Shown in pieces: positions 21,386 through 27,209 of a stretch of DNA of 27,209 nt. This stretch comes from JBDUCV01 sp040003255 (GTDB taxonomy: Bacteria > Actinomycetota > Actinomycetes > Mycobacteriales > Jatrophihabitantaceae): the NCBI GenBank assembly GCA_040003255.1, contig JBDUCV010000030.1, positions 1 to 27,209 on the forward strand. The letters are read 5' to 3'. Under the pieces are notes generated by a model. The model was not told where the DNA came from. It searched no databases and saw only the letters and a list, made by a program, of their open reading frames with translations. Made by a program: the position numbers and the translations under genes. Within the stretch, counting starts at the first letter, position 1. Every line of letters starts with the position of its first letter.

Positions 21386-22369
21386 GCGCAGCAGCACCCA
21401 GATCAAGGCGGCAACCCCGGCGGACGCCGGAATGGTCAGGATCCACGCGCCGACGATGTTGCCAGCCACCCCCCAGCGCACGGCGGACAGCCGCCGCGTC
21501 GCACCGACACCCATGATCGACGTGCTGATCACGTGCGTCGTGGACACCGGCAGACCGAGCTGGGAGGTACCCAGCATGACCGTGCTGGCGACGGTCTGCG
21601 CAGCGAACCCACTGACCGGAGAGAGCGAGTAGATGCGCCGCCCCACGGTGCGCATGATCCGCCAGCCGCCCGAGTACGTGCCCAGCGAGATCGCGATGGC
21701 AGCAGCGAAGATCACCCACATCGGGATGCCGTCGTTCTTGCCGAGGTGACCGGAGATGACGAGCGTCAGCGCGATGACCCCCATCGTCTTCTGCGCGTCC
21801 TGTGTGCCGTGCCCGAACGCCATCGCCGCGGCGCTCACGATCTGCGCCCAGCGGAACCCACGATTTGCCCGGCGGGCATTAGCGCGACGAAACGTCCACA
21901 GGATGGCGAGCATGAACAGGTAGCCCAACAGCAGTCCGACGATCGGCGAGATCACCATCGGGATGATGACCTTGTCGACGACCCCGCTCCACTTGACGCC
22001 TTCCGACCCGGCGAGCGCGGCGCCGACGAGGCCGCCGATCAGGGCATGTGAAGACGAGGAGGGCAGGCCTAACCACCAGGTGCCGAGGTTCCAAGAGATC
22101 GCCCCCAGCAGGGCGGCCAACACGATCAGTAGCCCGTCGCGGCCAGTGGGGGCATTGATGATCCCAGAGCCGACCGTCGCCGCGACCTTCGTCGAGATCA
22201 ACGCGCCGAGGACGTTCGCGACGGCCGCCATCGCCAGCGCGACTCGAGGTGTCAGGGCCCGGGTCGACACCGACGTGGCAATTGCGTTGGCCGAGTCGTG
22301 GAACCCATTGGTGTAGTCGAAGGCCAGCGCCACCGCGACGATGACTACGACGAGGACGTCCGCGCTCAC
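21374..22369 (-). CDS. pit: PiT family low-affinity inorganic phosphate transporter
   Basis: A 331-residue polytopic membrane protein with about nine to ten hydrophobic segments. The two PiT signature repeats are clear: FDYTNGFHDSANAIATSVSTR near the N-terminus (residues about 17-37) and AMAFGHGTQDAQKTMGVIAL in the second half. GLPSSSSHALIGGLVGA and GLPVSTTHVISTSIMGVG are the paired re-entrant helices. PiT proteins are proton-metal-phosphate symporters moving neutral metal-phosphate complexes. It begins eight bases after the DUF47 gene, the standard bacterial arrangement, and ends against the convergent beta-lactamase-like gene. Confidence 0.95.
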   Translation of the reverse strand: MSADVLVVVIVAVALAFDYTNGFHDSANAIATSVSTRALTPRVALAMAAVANVLGALISTKVAATVGSGIINAPTGRDGLLIVLAALLGAISWNLGTWWLGLPSSSSHALIGGLVGAALAGSEGVKWSGVVDKVIIPMVISPIVGLLLGYLFMLAILWTFRRANARRANRGFRWAQIVSAAAMAFGHGTQDAQKTMGVIALTLVISGHLGKNDGIPMWVIFAAAIAISLGTYSGGWRIMRTVGRRIYSLSPVSGFAAQTVASTVMLGTSQLGLPVSTTHVISTSIMGVGATRRLSAVRWGVAGNIVGAWILTIPASAGVAALIWVLLRPLS

Positions 22370-22377
22370 GACCGGGC

Positions 22378-22995
22378 TCAGGACTCCTTGACCGCGATCG
22401 TCTCGACAGCGTGCGCCACGTGTTCGAGAGCGTCAGCGGCCTGCTCCAGCAGGTCGGCGACCTGCCGAAGCTTCAGCAGCCGCAGTACGTCGTACTCGCC
22501 GCTGAACAACTTGGACAGCTGTTTGCGGTAGACCCGGTCGGCTTCGTTTTCGAGCCGATTGACCTCGATCCAGTACGGCTCGAGATCCTGCAGGGTCTGC
22601 AGGCGCGACATCGCCTCGGCGGTCTCGATCGCCCCCCGTTGCACCAGCCGGATCTGCTCCTCGGTAAACGGCGGCAGCGGTGCGACCTCGGCGACCACGA
22701 TGAAATCGGTGACCTCGTCCATTGCATCGACCACGTCGTCGAGGCTGCTCGCGAGCCGGTAGATGTCGTCACGGTCGAACGGCGTGACGAAGCTGCGGTT
22801 GAGTTGGCGCAAGATCCGGTGCGTGATGTCGTCGCCAGCGTGCTCGCAGTCCCGCATAGCGGCAGCGATCTCCGCCCGATCCGCCGACGGATCGAGCAGT
22901 CGGCCCAGTACCTCCGCCCCGTTGGCGACGTTACGTCCCGCGTCCGTGAGCATCGCGTAGAACGCGCTGTCGCGGGGGGTCAACCGTAGGGCCAT
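22378..22995 (-). CDS. DUF47 (PhoU-like) regulator of the PiT transporter
   Basis: A 205-residue, almost entirely helical protein of the DUF47/PhoU-like family. Conserved acidic helices such as MRDCEHAGDDITHRIL, FDRDDIYRLASSLDDVVDAMDEV (in part) and NRLENEADRVYRKQL form the two metal-binding E/D-x3-D helical bundles known from PhoU relatives. The family is nearly always encoded directly before a pit gene and is thought to modulate the transporter. The pit start lies eight bases after its stop. The ATG at 22995 matches the normal N-terminus (MALRLTPRDSAFYAML). The 91-bp upstream gap holds a 9-bp inverted repeat. Confidence 0.92.
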   Translation of the reverse strand: MALRLTPRDSAFYAMLTDAGRNVANGAEVLGRLLDPSADRAEIAAAMRDCEHAGDDITHRILRQLNRSFVTPFDRDDIYRLASSLDDVVDAMDEVTDFIVVAEVAPLPPFTEEQIRLVQRGAIETAEAMSRLQTLQDLEPYWIEVNRLENEADRVYRKQLSKLFSGEYDVLRLLKLRQVADLLEQAADALEHVAHAVETIAVKES

Positions 22996-23011
22996 GGCGT
23001 CTCAGCTCACT

Positions 23012-23065
23012 CGGCTATGGGACCGGGTCGGCTCGCCGCGCCGGGTTCACCGCGCACCATAGCCG
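23012..23065. repeat. Widely spaced perfect inverted repeat upstream of the DUF47-pit operon
   Basis: CGGCTATGG at 23012-23020 and its exact complement CCATAGCCG at 23057-23065 flank 36 bases. The left arm starts 17 bases upstream of the DUF47 ATG. The interval contains one GTTCACC (23045-23051). It may be a paired operator, or a terminator for the DNA glycosylase gene, which ends at 23087. Confidence 0.5.
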
Positions 23066-23086
23066 GTCGCTCGTGGGCGCCACCCG

Positions 23087-24001
23087 TCACATGGCGCGCA
23101 TGTCGATCGGGGCATAACGCGGTCCGAATCGCGGTTTGCCGACGCCGCACAGCTCGATCAACCGGACCACGCGTTGGCGCTGACCCCGCCATGGCTCCAG
23201 GACGCGCAGCATCTCGTCGTCGTCTCCGCGAGGTCGCCCAGTCAGGGCGTGCACGACCAGGTCGTGGATATGGAAGTCGCCCACGCTGACGGCATCCGGG
23301 TGGCCGAGCGCCCGCTGCACCGTCTCGGCTGCCGTCCACTCCCCGACGCCCGGGATGAGCCGAAGCCGGGCGATCGCGTCGGCCTCGGGCAGCCCGACGC
23401 ACTCCGCCAATCGGGACGCGACGGTGGCAGCGGCGCGGATCGCACGCTGGCGCTGCAGATCAACCCCGAGTCGGTGCCAGTCCCAGGTCGGCACCGCGAG
23501 CAGCACTGGGGCCGAAGGCGGAACGCGGAGCGACTGGATCGGACCGGGAGCGGGACTGCCGAAGCGATACAGCAGTGACTGCCACGCACGACGGGATTCG
23601 TTCCCGGTCACCCGCTGCTCGAGCACGGCCGGCACGAGTGCGTCGAGCACCAGCCGGGTGCGCGGCAGGCGCAGGCCGGGGTAGCGCCGCAGCGTCCGCG
23701 CCAGCACCGGCACGGCTGCACAATCCAGCCCGGTCCAGTCGTCGCGCTCACCGAGCAATTCGGGGAGGCCGGCCAGTAGCCAGTCGGCGCCGGGCCCCCA
23801 AGCTGTGGCATCGACCTCACCATGCTGGGCCTGGACCGCCAGCGTGCCCGCTCCGTCCGGGGTGTCACACGCCCACCAGAACACCCCGCCGACCATGCGG
23901 TGTGCCTGATCGCCGGGGCCGCGGCGCAACGGCGCAAGCGTCCGGGCGAGGTCGACGGGGCGGCCTGCCGACCAGGTGCGCTGCCGTGCGGGCTCACTCA
24001 T
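23087..24001 (-). CDS. DNA-3-methyladenine glycosylase, AlkA-like HhH-GPD superfamily
   Basis: A 304-residue base-excision repair protein. The helix-hairpin-helix is LRLIPGVGEWTAAETVQRALG. The presumed catalytic aspartate follows in AVSVGDFHIHDLV, and the preceding VPAVLEQRVTGNESRRAWQ is the conserved start of the glycosylase core. The N-terminal 90 residues resemble the AlkA N-terminal domain. It would excise 3-methyladenine and related alkylated bases. The ATG at 24001 overlaps the end of the manC-like gene by eight bases (ATGAGTGA), so it is translated as the last gene of a glycan operon; the frame is open 13 codons further upstream. A DNA repair gene coupled to sugar-nucleotide genes is unexpected. 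Confidence 0.87.
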   Translation of the reverse strand: MSEPARQRTWSAGRPVDLARTLAPLRRGPGDQAHRMVGGVFWWACDTPDGAGTLAVQAQHGEVDATAWGPGADWLLAGLPELLGERDDWTGLDCAAVPVLARTLRRYPGLRLPRTRLVLDALVPAVLEQRVTGNESRRAWQSLLYRFGSPAPGPIQSLRVPPSAPVLLAVPTWDWHRLGVDLQRQRAIRAAATVASRLAECVGLPEADAIARLRLIPGVGEWTAAETVQRALGHPDAVSVGDFHIHDLVVHALTGRPRGDDDEMLRVLEPWRGQRQRVVRLIELCGVGKPRFGPRYAPIDMRAM

Positions 24002-25064
24002 CGGCCGAGAACCGCACCGATCCGTCGGGCAGCACCACATCCGGCCAAACCCGCAGCCCCGACAGCAGTTCTAGCCGTGCGCCGAGCCGGGCCCGATCGC
24101 CGATCACCGCGTCCTGCAGCACGGTGTGCGCGCCGACCACCGCGTCGCGGCCGACCACACTGCGCCGCACCGTCGCCCCTGCCGCCACTACCGCGCCGTC
24201 GAAGAGCACCGCACCGTCCAGCATGGCCCCGGAGCCCACAGTGGCGCCCGCGCCGACGACCGAGCCGCCCTGCAGCTTCGCGTCCTTCGCCACCTGGGCA
24301 CCGGCGAGCACCAGCGCCTCTCCCACCGGTCCCGGCAGCGCCGAAGACGGCGCCACCCCGCGCACCAGGTCGGCCGACCCAGCCACGAAGTCCGCCGGCG
24401 TCCCGAGGTCGCGCCAATATGTGGTGTCGAGGTGGCCGATCAGCGTCGCGCCCGACGCCAGCAGGCCGGGGAACGTCTCGTGCTCGACCGACACCGGGCG
24501 CCCGGGCGGGATCGCCTCGAGCACCGAGCGGCGGAACACGTACGCGCCGGCGTTTATCTGGTCGCTCACCGGATGCGGGTCCTTCTCGAGGAACGCCGTC
24601 ACCCGGCCAGCTGGATCGGTGGGCACGCAGCCGAACGCCCGCGGATCGTCCACCTTGGTCAAGTACAAGGTGACGTCGGCGTCGGCGTCTGCGTGCCGGG
24701 CCAGCAGCGCGCGCAGATCGACGCCGGACAGCACGTCGCCGTTGAAGACCAGCGCAGTGTCGCCCCGCAGCCGGTCGGCGACATTGCGAATACCGCCGCC
24801 CGTCCCGAGCGGCGCGTCCTCGACTACGTACTCGAGCTCGATACCCAAGGCGGCACCGTCGCCGAAGTGGTCGGCGAAGACCTCGGGCCGGTAGGACGTG
24901 CCAAGCACCACGTGGCTGATGCCGGCGTCGCGTATCCGAGAGAGCAGGTGGGTCAAGAACGGCACCCCGGCTGTCGGCAGCATCGGCTTGGGCGCAGACA
25001 GGGTGAGCGGGCGCAGCCTGGTGCCCAGGCCGCCAACCAGCACCACCGCGTCGACGTCAGCCAC
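23994..25064 (-). CDS. manC: Mannose-1-phosphate guanylyltransferase-type nucleotidyltransferase
   Basis: A 356-residue sugar-1-phosphate nucleotidyltransferase. The N-terminal Rossmann-like domain carries the signature VVLVGGLGTRLRPLTLSAPKPM, then VEDAPLGTGGGIRN, VFNGDVLSG and the metal/sugar-binding region YWRDLGTPADFV. Residues from about 250 are a left-handed beta-helix of hexapeptide repeats (VVGAGATVGSGAML, VVAAGATVRRSVVG). The architecture and synteny equal Rv3264c (ManB/ManC, GDP-mannose synthesis). Sequence alone does not exclude glucose-1-phosphate as substrate, but manA and manB in the same window favour mannose. I chose the GTG at 25064 since it overlaps the wbbL stop as GTGGCTGA; the frame extends 20 codons upstream. 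Confidence 0.87.
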   Translation of the reverse strand: MADVDAVVLVGGLGTRLRPLTLSAPKPMLPTAGVPFLTHLLSRIRDAGISHVVLGTSYRPEVFADHFGDGAALGIELEYVVEDAPLGTGGGIRNVADRLRGDTALVFNGDVLSGVDLRALLARHADADADVTLYLTKVDDPRAFGCVPTDPAGRVTAFLEKDPHPVSDQINAGAYVFRRSVLEAIPPGRPVSVEHETFPGLLASGATLIGHLDTTYWRDLGTPADFVAGSADLVRGVAPSSALPGPVGEALVLAGAQVAKDAKLQGGSVVGAGATVGSGAMLDGAVLFDGAVVAAGATVRRSVVGRDAVVGAHTVLQDAVIGDRARLGARLELLSGLRVWPDVVLPDGSVRFSADE

Positions 25065-25944
25065 CGGGGGTCGCCCGCCGCTGAGGCGCCGCACCGTCGG
25101 CCACCCGCTGGCTGCGGCTGGCAAGCAACGAGCGGGCCCACAGCCCCGCCCGCAGGACGACGCGCACCGGCAGCCAGCGCGCGCCCGAATAGTGGCGGCT
25201 CAGGTAGCGCCAGGCGCTGCGGTGGTGCTCTACGGCCATCCGGGAGCGTTCCCGTTCGGTCGCGTGCCCCCCGGCGTGCTCGACCACGGCCGCAGGCGCG
25301 TACACGCTCTGCCAGCCGGCCCGGCCGAGTCGGTCACCAAGGTCGACGTCTTCGAAGTACATGAAGTAGCCGGGATCGAAGCCGCGCACGTCGTCGAACG
25401 CGGCCCGGCGCAGCAAGATGCACGATCCGGACAGCCAGCCGGTAGGCCCTTCGGTGGGCGCACCGCGTTCGTGGCGGTAAGCCACGGTCCAAGGATTGCT
25501 GGGCCACCACCAGCCGAACAACGCATGGCCGATCCCCCGGCCGAGCGACGGCAGCGCTCGCGCGGACGGGTAGACCTCGCCGCTCGGGGTCAGGATCAGC
25601 GGCCCGACCGCCCCGGCACGCGGCCAGCGATGCGCAGCCGCGACCAGCTCGTCGAGCGACCCCGGCTTCCAGACCAGGTCCGGATTGGCGACGACCACGA
25701 ACTGGCCCGAGGTGGCCGCTACGCCGAGGTTGGCCGCCCCGCCGTAGCCCAGGTTGCGCCCGGTCTCGACCACCGAAAAGCTGCCGCGTGCTTCGGCCCG
25801 CTCGACCGATCCGTCCGGCGAGCCGTTGTCCGCGACCACCACCTCGACCTTCTCGGCCGATGCGCTCTCGAGGGAGTCCAGGAACGTCTCCAGCGACGCG
25901 CCCGGCGAGTAGGTGACGACCACCACCGACACGTCAGCAATCAT
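25057..25944 (-). CDS. wbbL: WbbL-like rhamnosyltransferase (GT2 family)
   Basis: A 295-residue GT-A fold glycosyltransferase. It starts MIADVSVVVVTYSPG, with the DNGSPDGS motif, the metal-binding region VANPDLVWKPGSL and the acceptor-side signature SGSCILLRRAAFDDVRGFD followed by YFMYFEDVDLGDRLGRAGW. In mycobacteria WbbL transfers rhamnose from dTDP-rhamnose to GlcNAc-PP-decaprenol, making the linker between peptidoglycan and arabinogalactan. Position next to manC supports this. Whether this organism builds arabinogalactan cannot be told from the window, so the substrate remains an inference. The ATG at 25944 overlaps the upstream GT4 stop as ATGA; the C-terminus is Arg-rich. Confidence 0.86.
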   Translation of the reverse strand: MIADVSVVVVTYSPGASLETFLDSLESASAEKVEVVVADNGSPDGSVERAEARGSFSVVETGRNLGYGGAANLGVAATSGQFVVVANPDLVWKPGSLDELVAAAHRWPRAGAVGPLILTPSGEVYPSARALPSLGRGIGHALFGWWWPSNPWTVAYRHERGAPTEGPTGWLSGSCILLRRAAFDDVRGFDPGYFMYFEDVDLGDRLGRAGWQSVYAPAAVVEHAGGHATERERSRMAVEHHRSAWRYLSRHYSGARWLPVRVVLRAGLWARSLLASRSQRVADGAAPQRRATPGG

Positions 25945-27065
25945 CGGGCGAGCGCCCGTTCGTACGCGCGCACGTGGGCAGCGGCGCAGGCGTCCCAACT
26001 GAACTCGGCTGCCCTTGTCGGGCCGGCTGCCCGCAGCTGGCTGACCCGCGTCGGATCGTCGAGCAGGGCGCCGATTGCGGCCGCGATCGAAAGTTCGTCA
26101 GGCTCGGTGTAAGCCACCGCATCACCGCCCACCTCGGGCAGCGCCAGCCGCCGTGTCGTGAGCACCGCGGCGCCGCAGGACATCGCCTCGAGCACCGGCA
26201 AGCCGAAGCCCTCCCCGAGACTCGGGTACACAACCAGCTCGGCGCCGCCGAGCAGCCCCGGCAGCGAATGGGGCGGCAGGTAGCCCGGCCGGATCACCCG
26301 CAGCGGGCGTGGCACAGTGTGGATCACCGCGTCGAGCGAGGTGCTCCAGCCGGCCCCACCGGCTAGTACGAGCGCCGGCGGGTGCTGCCGGTCGCGCACC
26401 GCCGCCGACCAGCCGCGCACCAGCGCGGGCACGTTCTTGCGCGGTTCCAGGGTGCCGAGAAAGGCGAAGTAACGATCGCCTTCGGCCAACCCCAACTCCT
26501 TGCGCGCCGAGGCTCGTTCCTCGTCGTCCGGCGGACGGAACAGCGTCGTGTCGACCCCTAGGTGGGCGACCTGCAGCCGCGCCGGATCGGCCCCGGCGGT
26601 GCGCACCAGCTCGTCCGCGGTTGCCTGTGACGGCACGACGCAGCATGCCGCGCGGCGCAGCGCCAGCCTGGTGGCGGTGCGGAAGAACGGCCCCTTGACC
26701 CGGGTGTGGACGCTGGGATCGGTGAAGAACGTCGCATCGTGCAGCGTGATCACCAGCGGGGTGCGAGCGAGTAGCGGCGAGGTGTAATGCGGCGAATGGA
26801 CGACGTCGGGGCGGATGCGGCGGATCACCAGCGGCAACCCGGTCTGTTCCCACCCGAGCCGCGCGGGACGGCTGGTCGTCCAGCCGGGCGCCGACACCAC
26901 CTCGGTGCCGCTCAGCCCGGCGTACAGCGGTGCATCGGCCGGTCGGCACACCACTCGTACGTCAACGCCGGCTCGAGCCAGCGCCGGGATCAGGCTGTCG
27001 ACATATCGGCCCACCCCGCGCCGCTCGCCCGGCACCGCGGTCGCGTCAAGCAGCACGCGGACCAC
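25941..27065 (-). CDS. GT4-family glycosyltransferase
   Basis: A 374-residue GT-B fold retaining glycosyltransferase. The N-terminal domain has VLLDATAVPGERRGVGRYVDSLIPAL (in part), HSPHYTSPLLAR and ITLHDATFF. The donor domain has FLGTLEPRKNVPALVRGW and the E-x7-E motif in GEGFGLPVLEAMSCGAAVLTT. Many relatives use GDP-mannose, which this neighbourhood makes, so a mannosyltransferase is likely but not proven. GGGAG (minus strand, 27074-27078) eight bases before the GTG at 27065 supports the start. It is the first gene of a four-gene overlapping series with wbbL, the manC-like gene and the DNA glycosylase. No membrane segment is visible. Confidence 0.85.
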   Translation of the reverse strand: MVRVLLDATAVPGERRGVGRYVDSLIPALARAGVDVRVVCRPADAPLYAGLSGTEVVSAPGWTTSRPARLGWEQTGLPLVIRRIRPDVVHSPHYTSPLLARTPLVITLHDATFFTDPSVHTRVKGPFFRTATRLALRRAACCVVPSQATADELVRTAGADPARLQVAHLGVDTTLFRPPDDEERASARKELGLAEGDRYFAFLGTLEPRKNVPALVRGWSAAVRDRQHPPALVLAGGAGWSTSLDAVIHTVPRPLRVIRPGYLPPHSLPGLLGGAELVVYPSLGEGFGLPVLEAMSCGAAVLTTRRLALPEVGGDAVAYTEPDELSIAAAIGALLDDPTRVSQLRAAGPTRAAEFSWDACAAAHVRAYERALAR

Positions 27066-27073
27066 GAATCAGA

Positions 27074-27078
27074 CTCCC
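27074..27078 (-). promoter_or_regulatory. Shine-Dalgarno sequence of the GT4 gene
   Basis: GGGAG on the minus strand, eight bases before the GTG at 27065. Confidence 0.5.
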
Positions 27079-27102
27079 GACCAGACGACGTGCGGACGCC
27101 GA

Positions 27103-27108
27103 AGCCTA
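27103..27108 (-). promoter_or_regulatory. Possible -10 element of the glycosyltransferase operon
   Basis: TAGGCT on the minus strand, 37 bases before the GT4 GTG. The predicted transcript would have a leader of about 30 bases with the GGGAG ribosome binding site. No -35 box could be recognised, so this is tentative. Confidence 0.3.
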
Positions 27109-27188
27109 CCGGGCGCAATCGTCAGCCCCACTGTCCGAGCTCGCGGTTACCGCGCCGCACGACGTATGACCGGTTATCCGCGGGGCGC

Positions 27189-27203
27189 CGGATCGGTGAT
27201 CCG
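27189..27203. repeat. Small inverted repeat at the right edge
   Basis: CGGATC-GGT-GATCCG, a perfect 6-bp inverted repeat with a 3-base centre. It lies in the 144-bp gene-free right end upstream of the GT4 gene. It could be an operator or part of a terminator of a gene beyond the edge. Nothing else is evident in that end. Confidence 0.3.
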
Positions 27204-27209
27204 CCGCTC

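Noticed and set aside
23045..23051. A PHO box (PhoP site) before the DUF47-pit operon
   Set aside because: Only one GTTCACC unit is present; no second unit lies at the 11-bp spacing of a PHO box.
24126..26112. Two overlapping plus-strand frames of about 400 codons opposite manC, wbbL and the GT4 gene
   Set aside because: They are His/Arg/Gln-rich shadows without homology features; the minus-strand genes carry clear catalytic motifs.

Overview
The window is high-GC and densely coded, with many GTG starts and 4- or 8-bp start/stop overlaps. It looks like an ordinary chromosomal segment of an actinomycete (Actinomycetota). Gene content and order (secA, hpf, comF, lpqB-mtrB-mtrA, sahH, manA, tobH, Trm112, manB, DUF3499, metallopeptidase-like gene, whiB2-like gene, fbiA-fbiB, manC, wbbL) follow the well-known mycobacterial secA1-to-wbbL1 neighbourhood. 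MtrAB/LpqB, WhiB, F420 biosynthesis and a mycobacterial-type acyl-ACP desaturase also point to Mycobacteriales or a neighbouring order. I cannot fix the genus. No IS element, prophage, tRNA, rRNA or CRISPR array is visible, and no gene-free stretch exceeds 300 bp.

Layout. 1-6305 (minus strand): 5' part of secA, the ribosome hibernation factor hpf, a ComF-type phosphoribosyltransferase, then lpqB-mtrB-mtrA, translationally coupled by ATGA overlaps. 6382-8855 (minus): a di-iron acyl-ACP desaturase behind a palindrome-rich promoter, and a two-gene unit of a BNR-repeat propeller and a ThiS/MoaD-like protein, closed by a hairpin. 8946-16180 (minus): DUF3499, manB (PMM/PGM), Trm112-like protein, tobH-like SIS protein, a CDF cation transporter, manA and an unusual continuous MerR-SahH reading frame ending at a strong terminator. 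16278-18226: metallopeptidase-fold gene (+), whiB (-), DUF4031 (+) and GPP34/GOLPH3-like gene (+). 18260-21367 (+): fbiA, fbiB (CofE fused to a Nudix-like domain) and a serine beta-lactamase-like gene, all overlapping. 21374-22995 (minus): DUF47 regulator and PiT phosphate transporter. 23087-27065 (minus): a GT4 glycosyltransferase, WbbL-like rhamnosyltransferase, manC-like nucleotidyltransferase and an AlkA-like DNA glycosylase, all overlapping.

How the genes fit together. ManA (F6P to M6P), ManB (M6P to M1P) and the ManC-like enzyme (M1P to GDP-mannose) form a complete GDP-mannose route, with WbbL and the GT4 enzyme as likely users in envelope glycan assembly. MtrAB-LpqB and WhiB govern cell envelope and division. 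FbiA and FbiB build coenzyme F420.

Most interesting points: (1) a MerR DNA-binding domain in frame with S-adenosylhomocysteine hydrolase, with no stop between them and a strong internal ribosome binding site for free SahH; (2) an FbiB of normal mycobacterial length whose second half is a Nudix-like domain instead of the FMN/nitroreductase domain; (3) a recurring TANNNT-N6-8-start-codon signature predicting leaderless transcripts for eight genes; (4) a palindrome cluster in front of the desaturase; (5) a hairpin containing the stop codons of two convergent genes.
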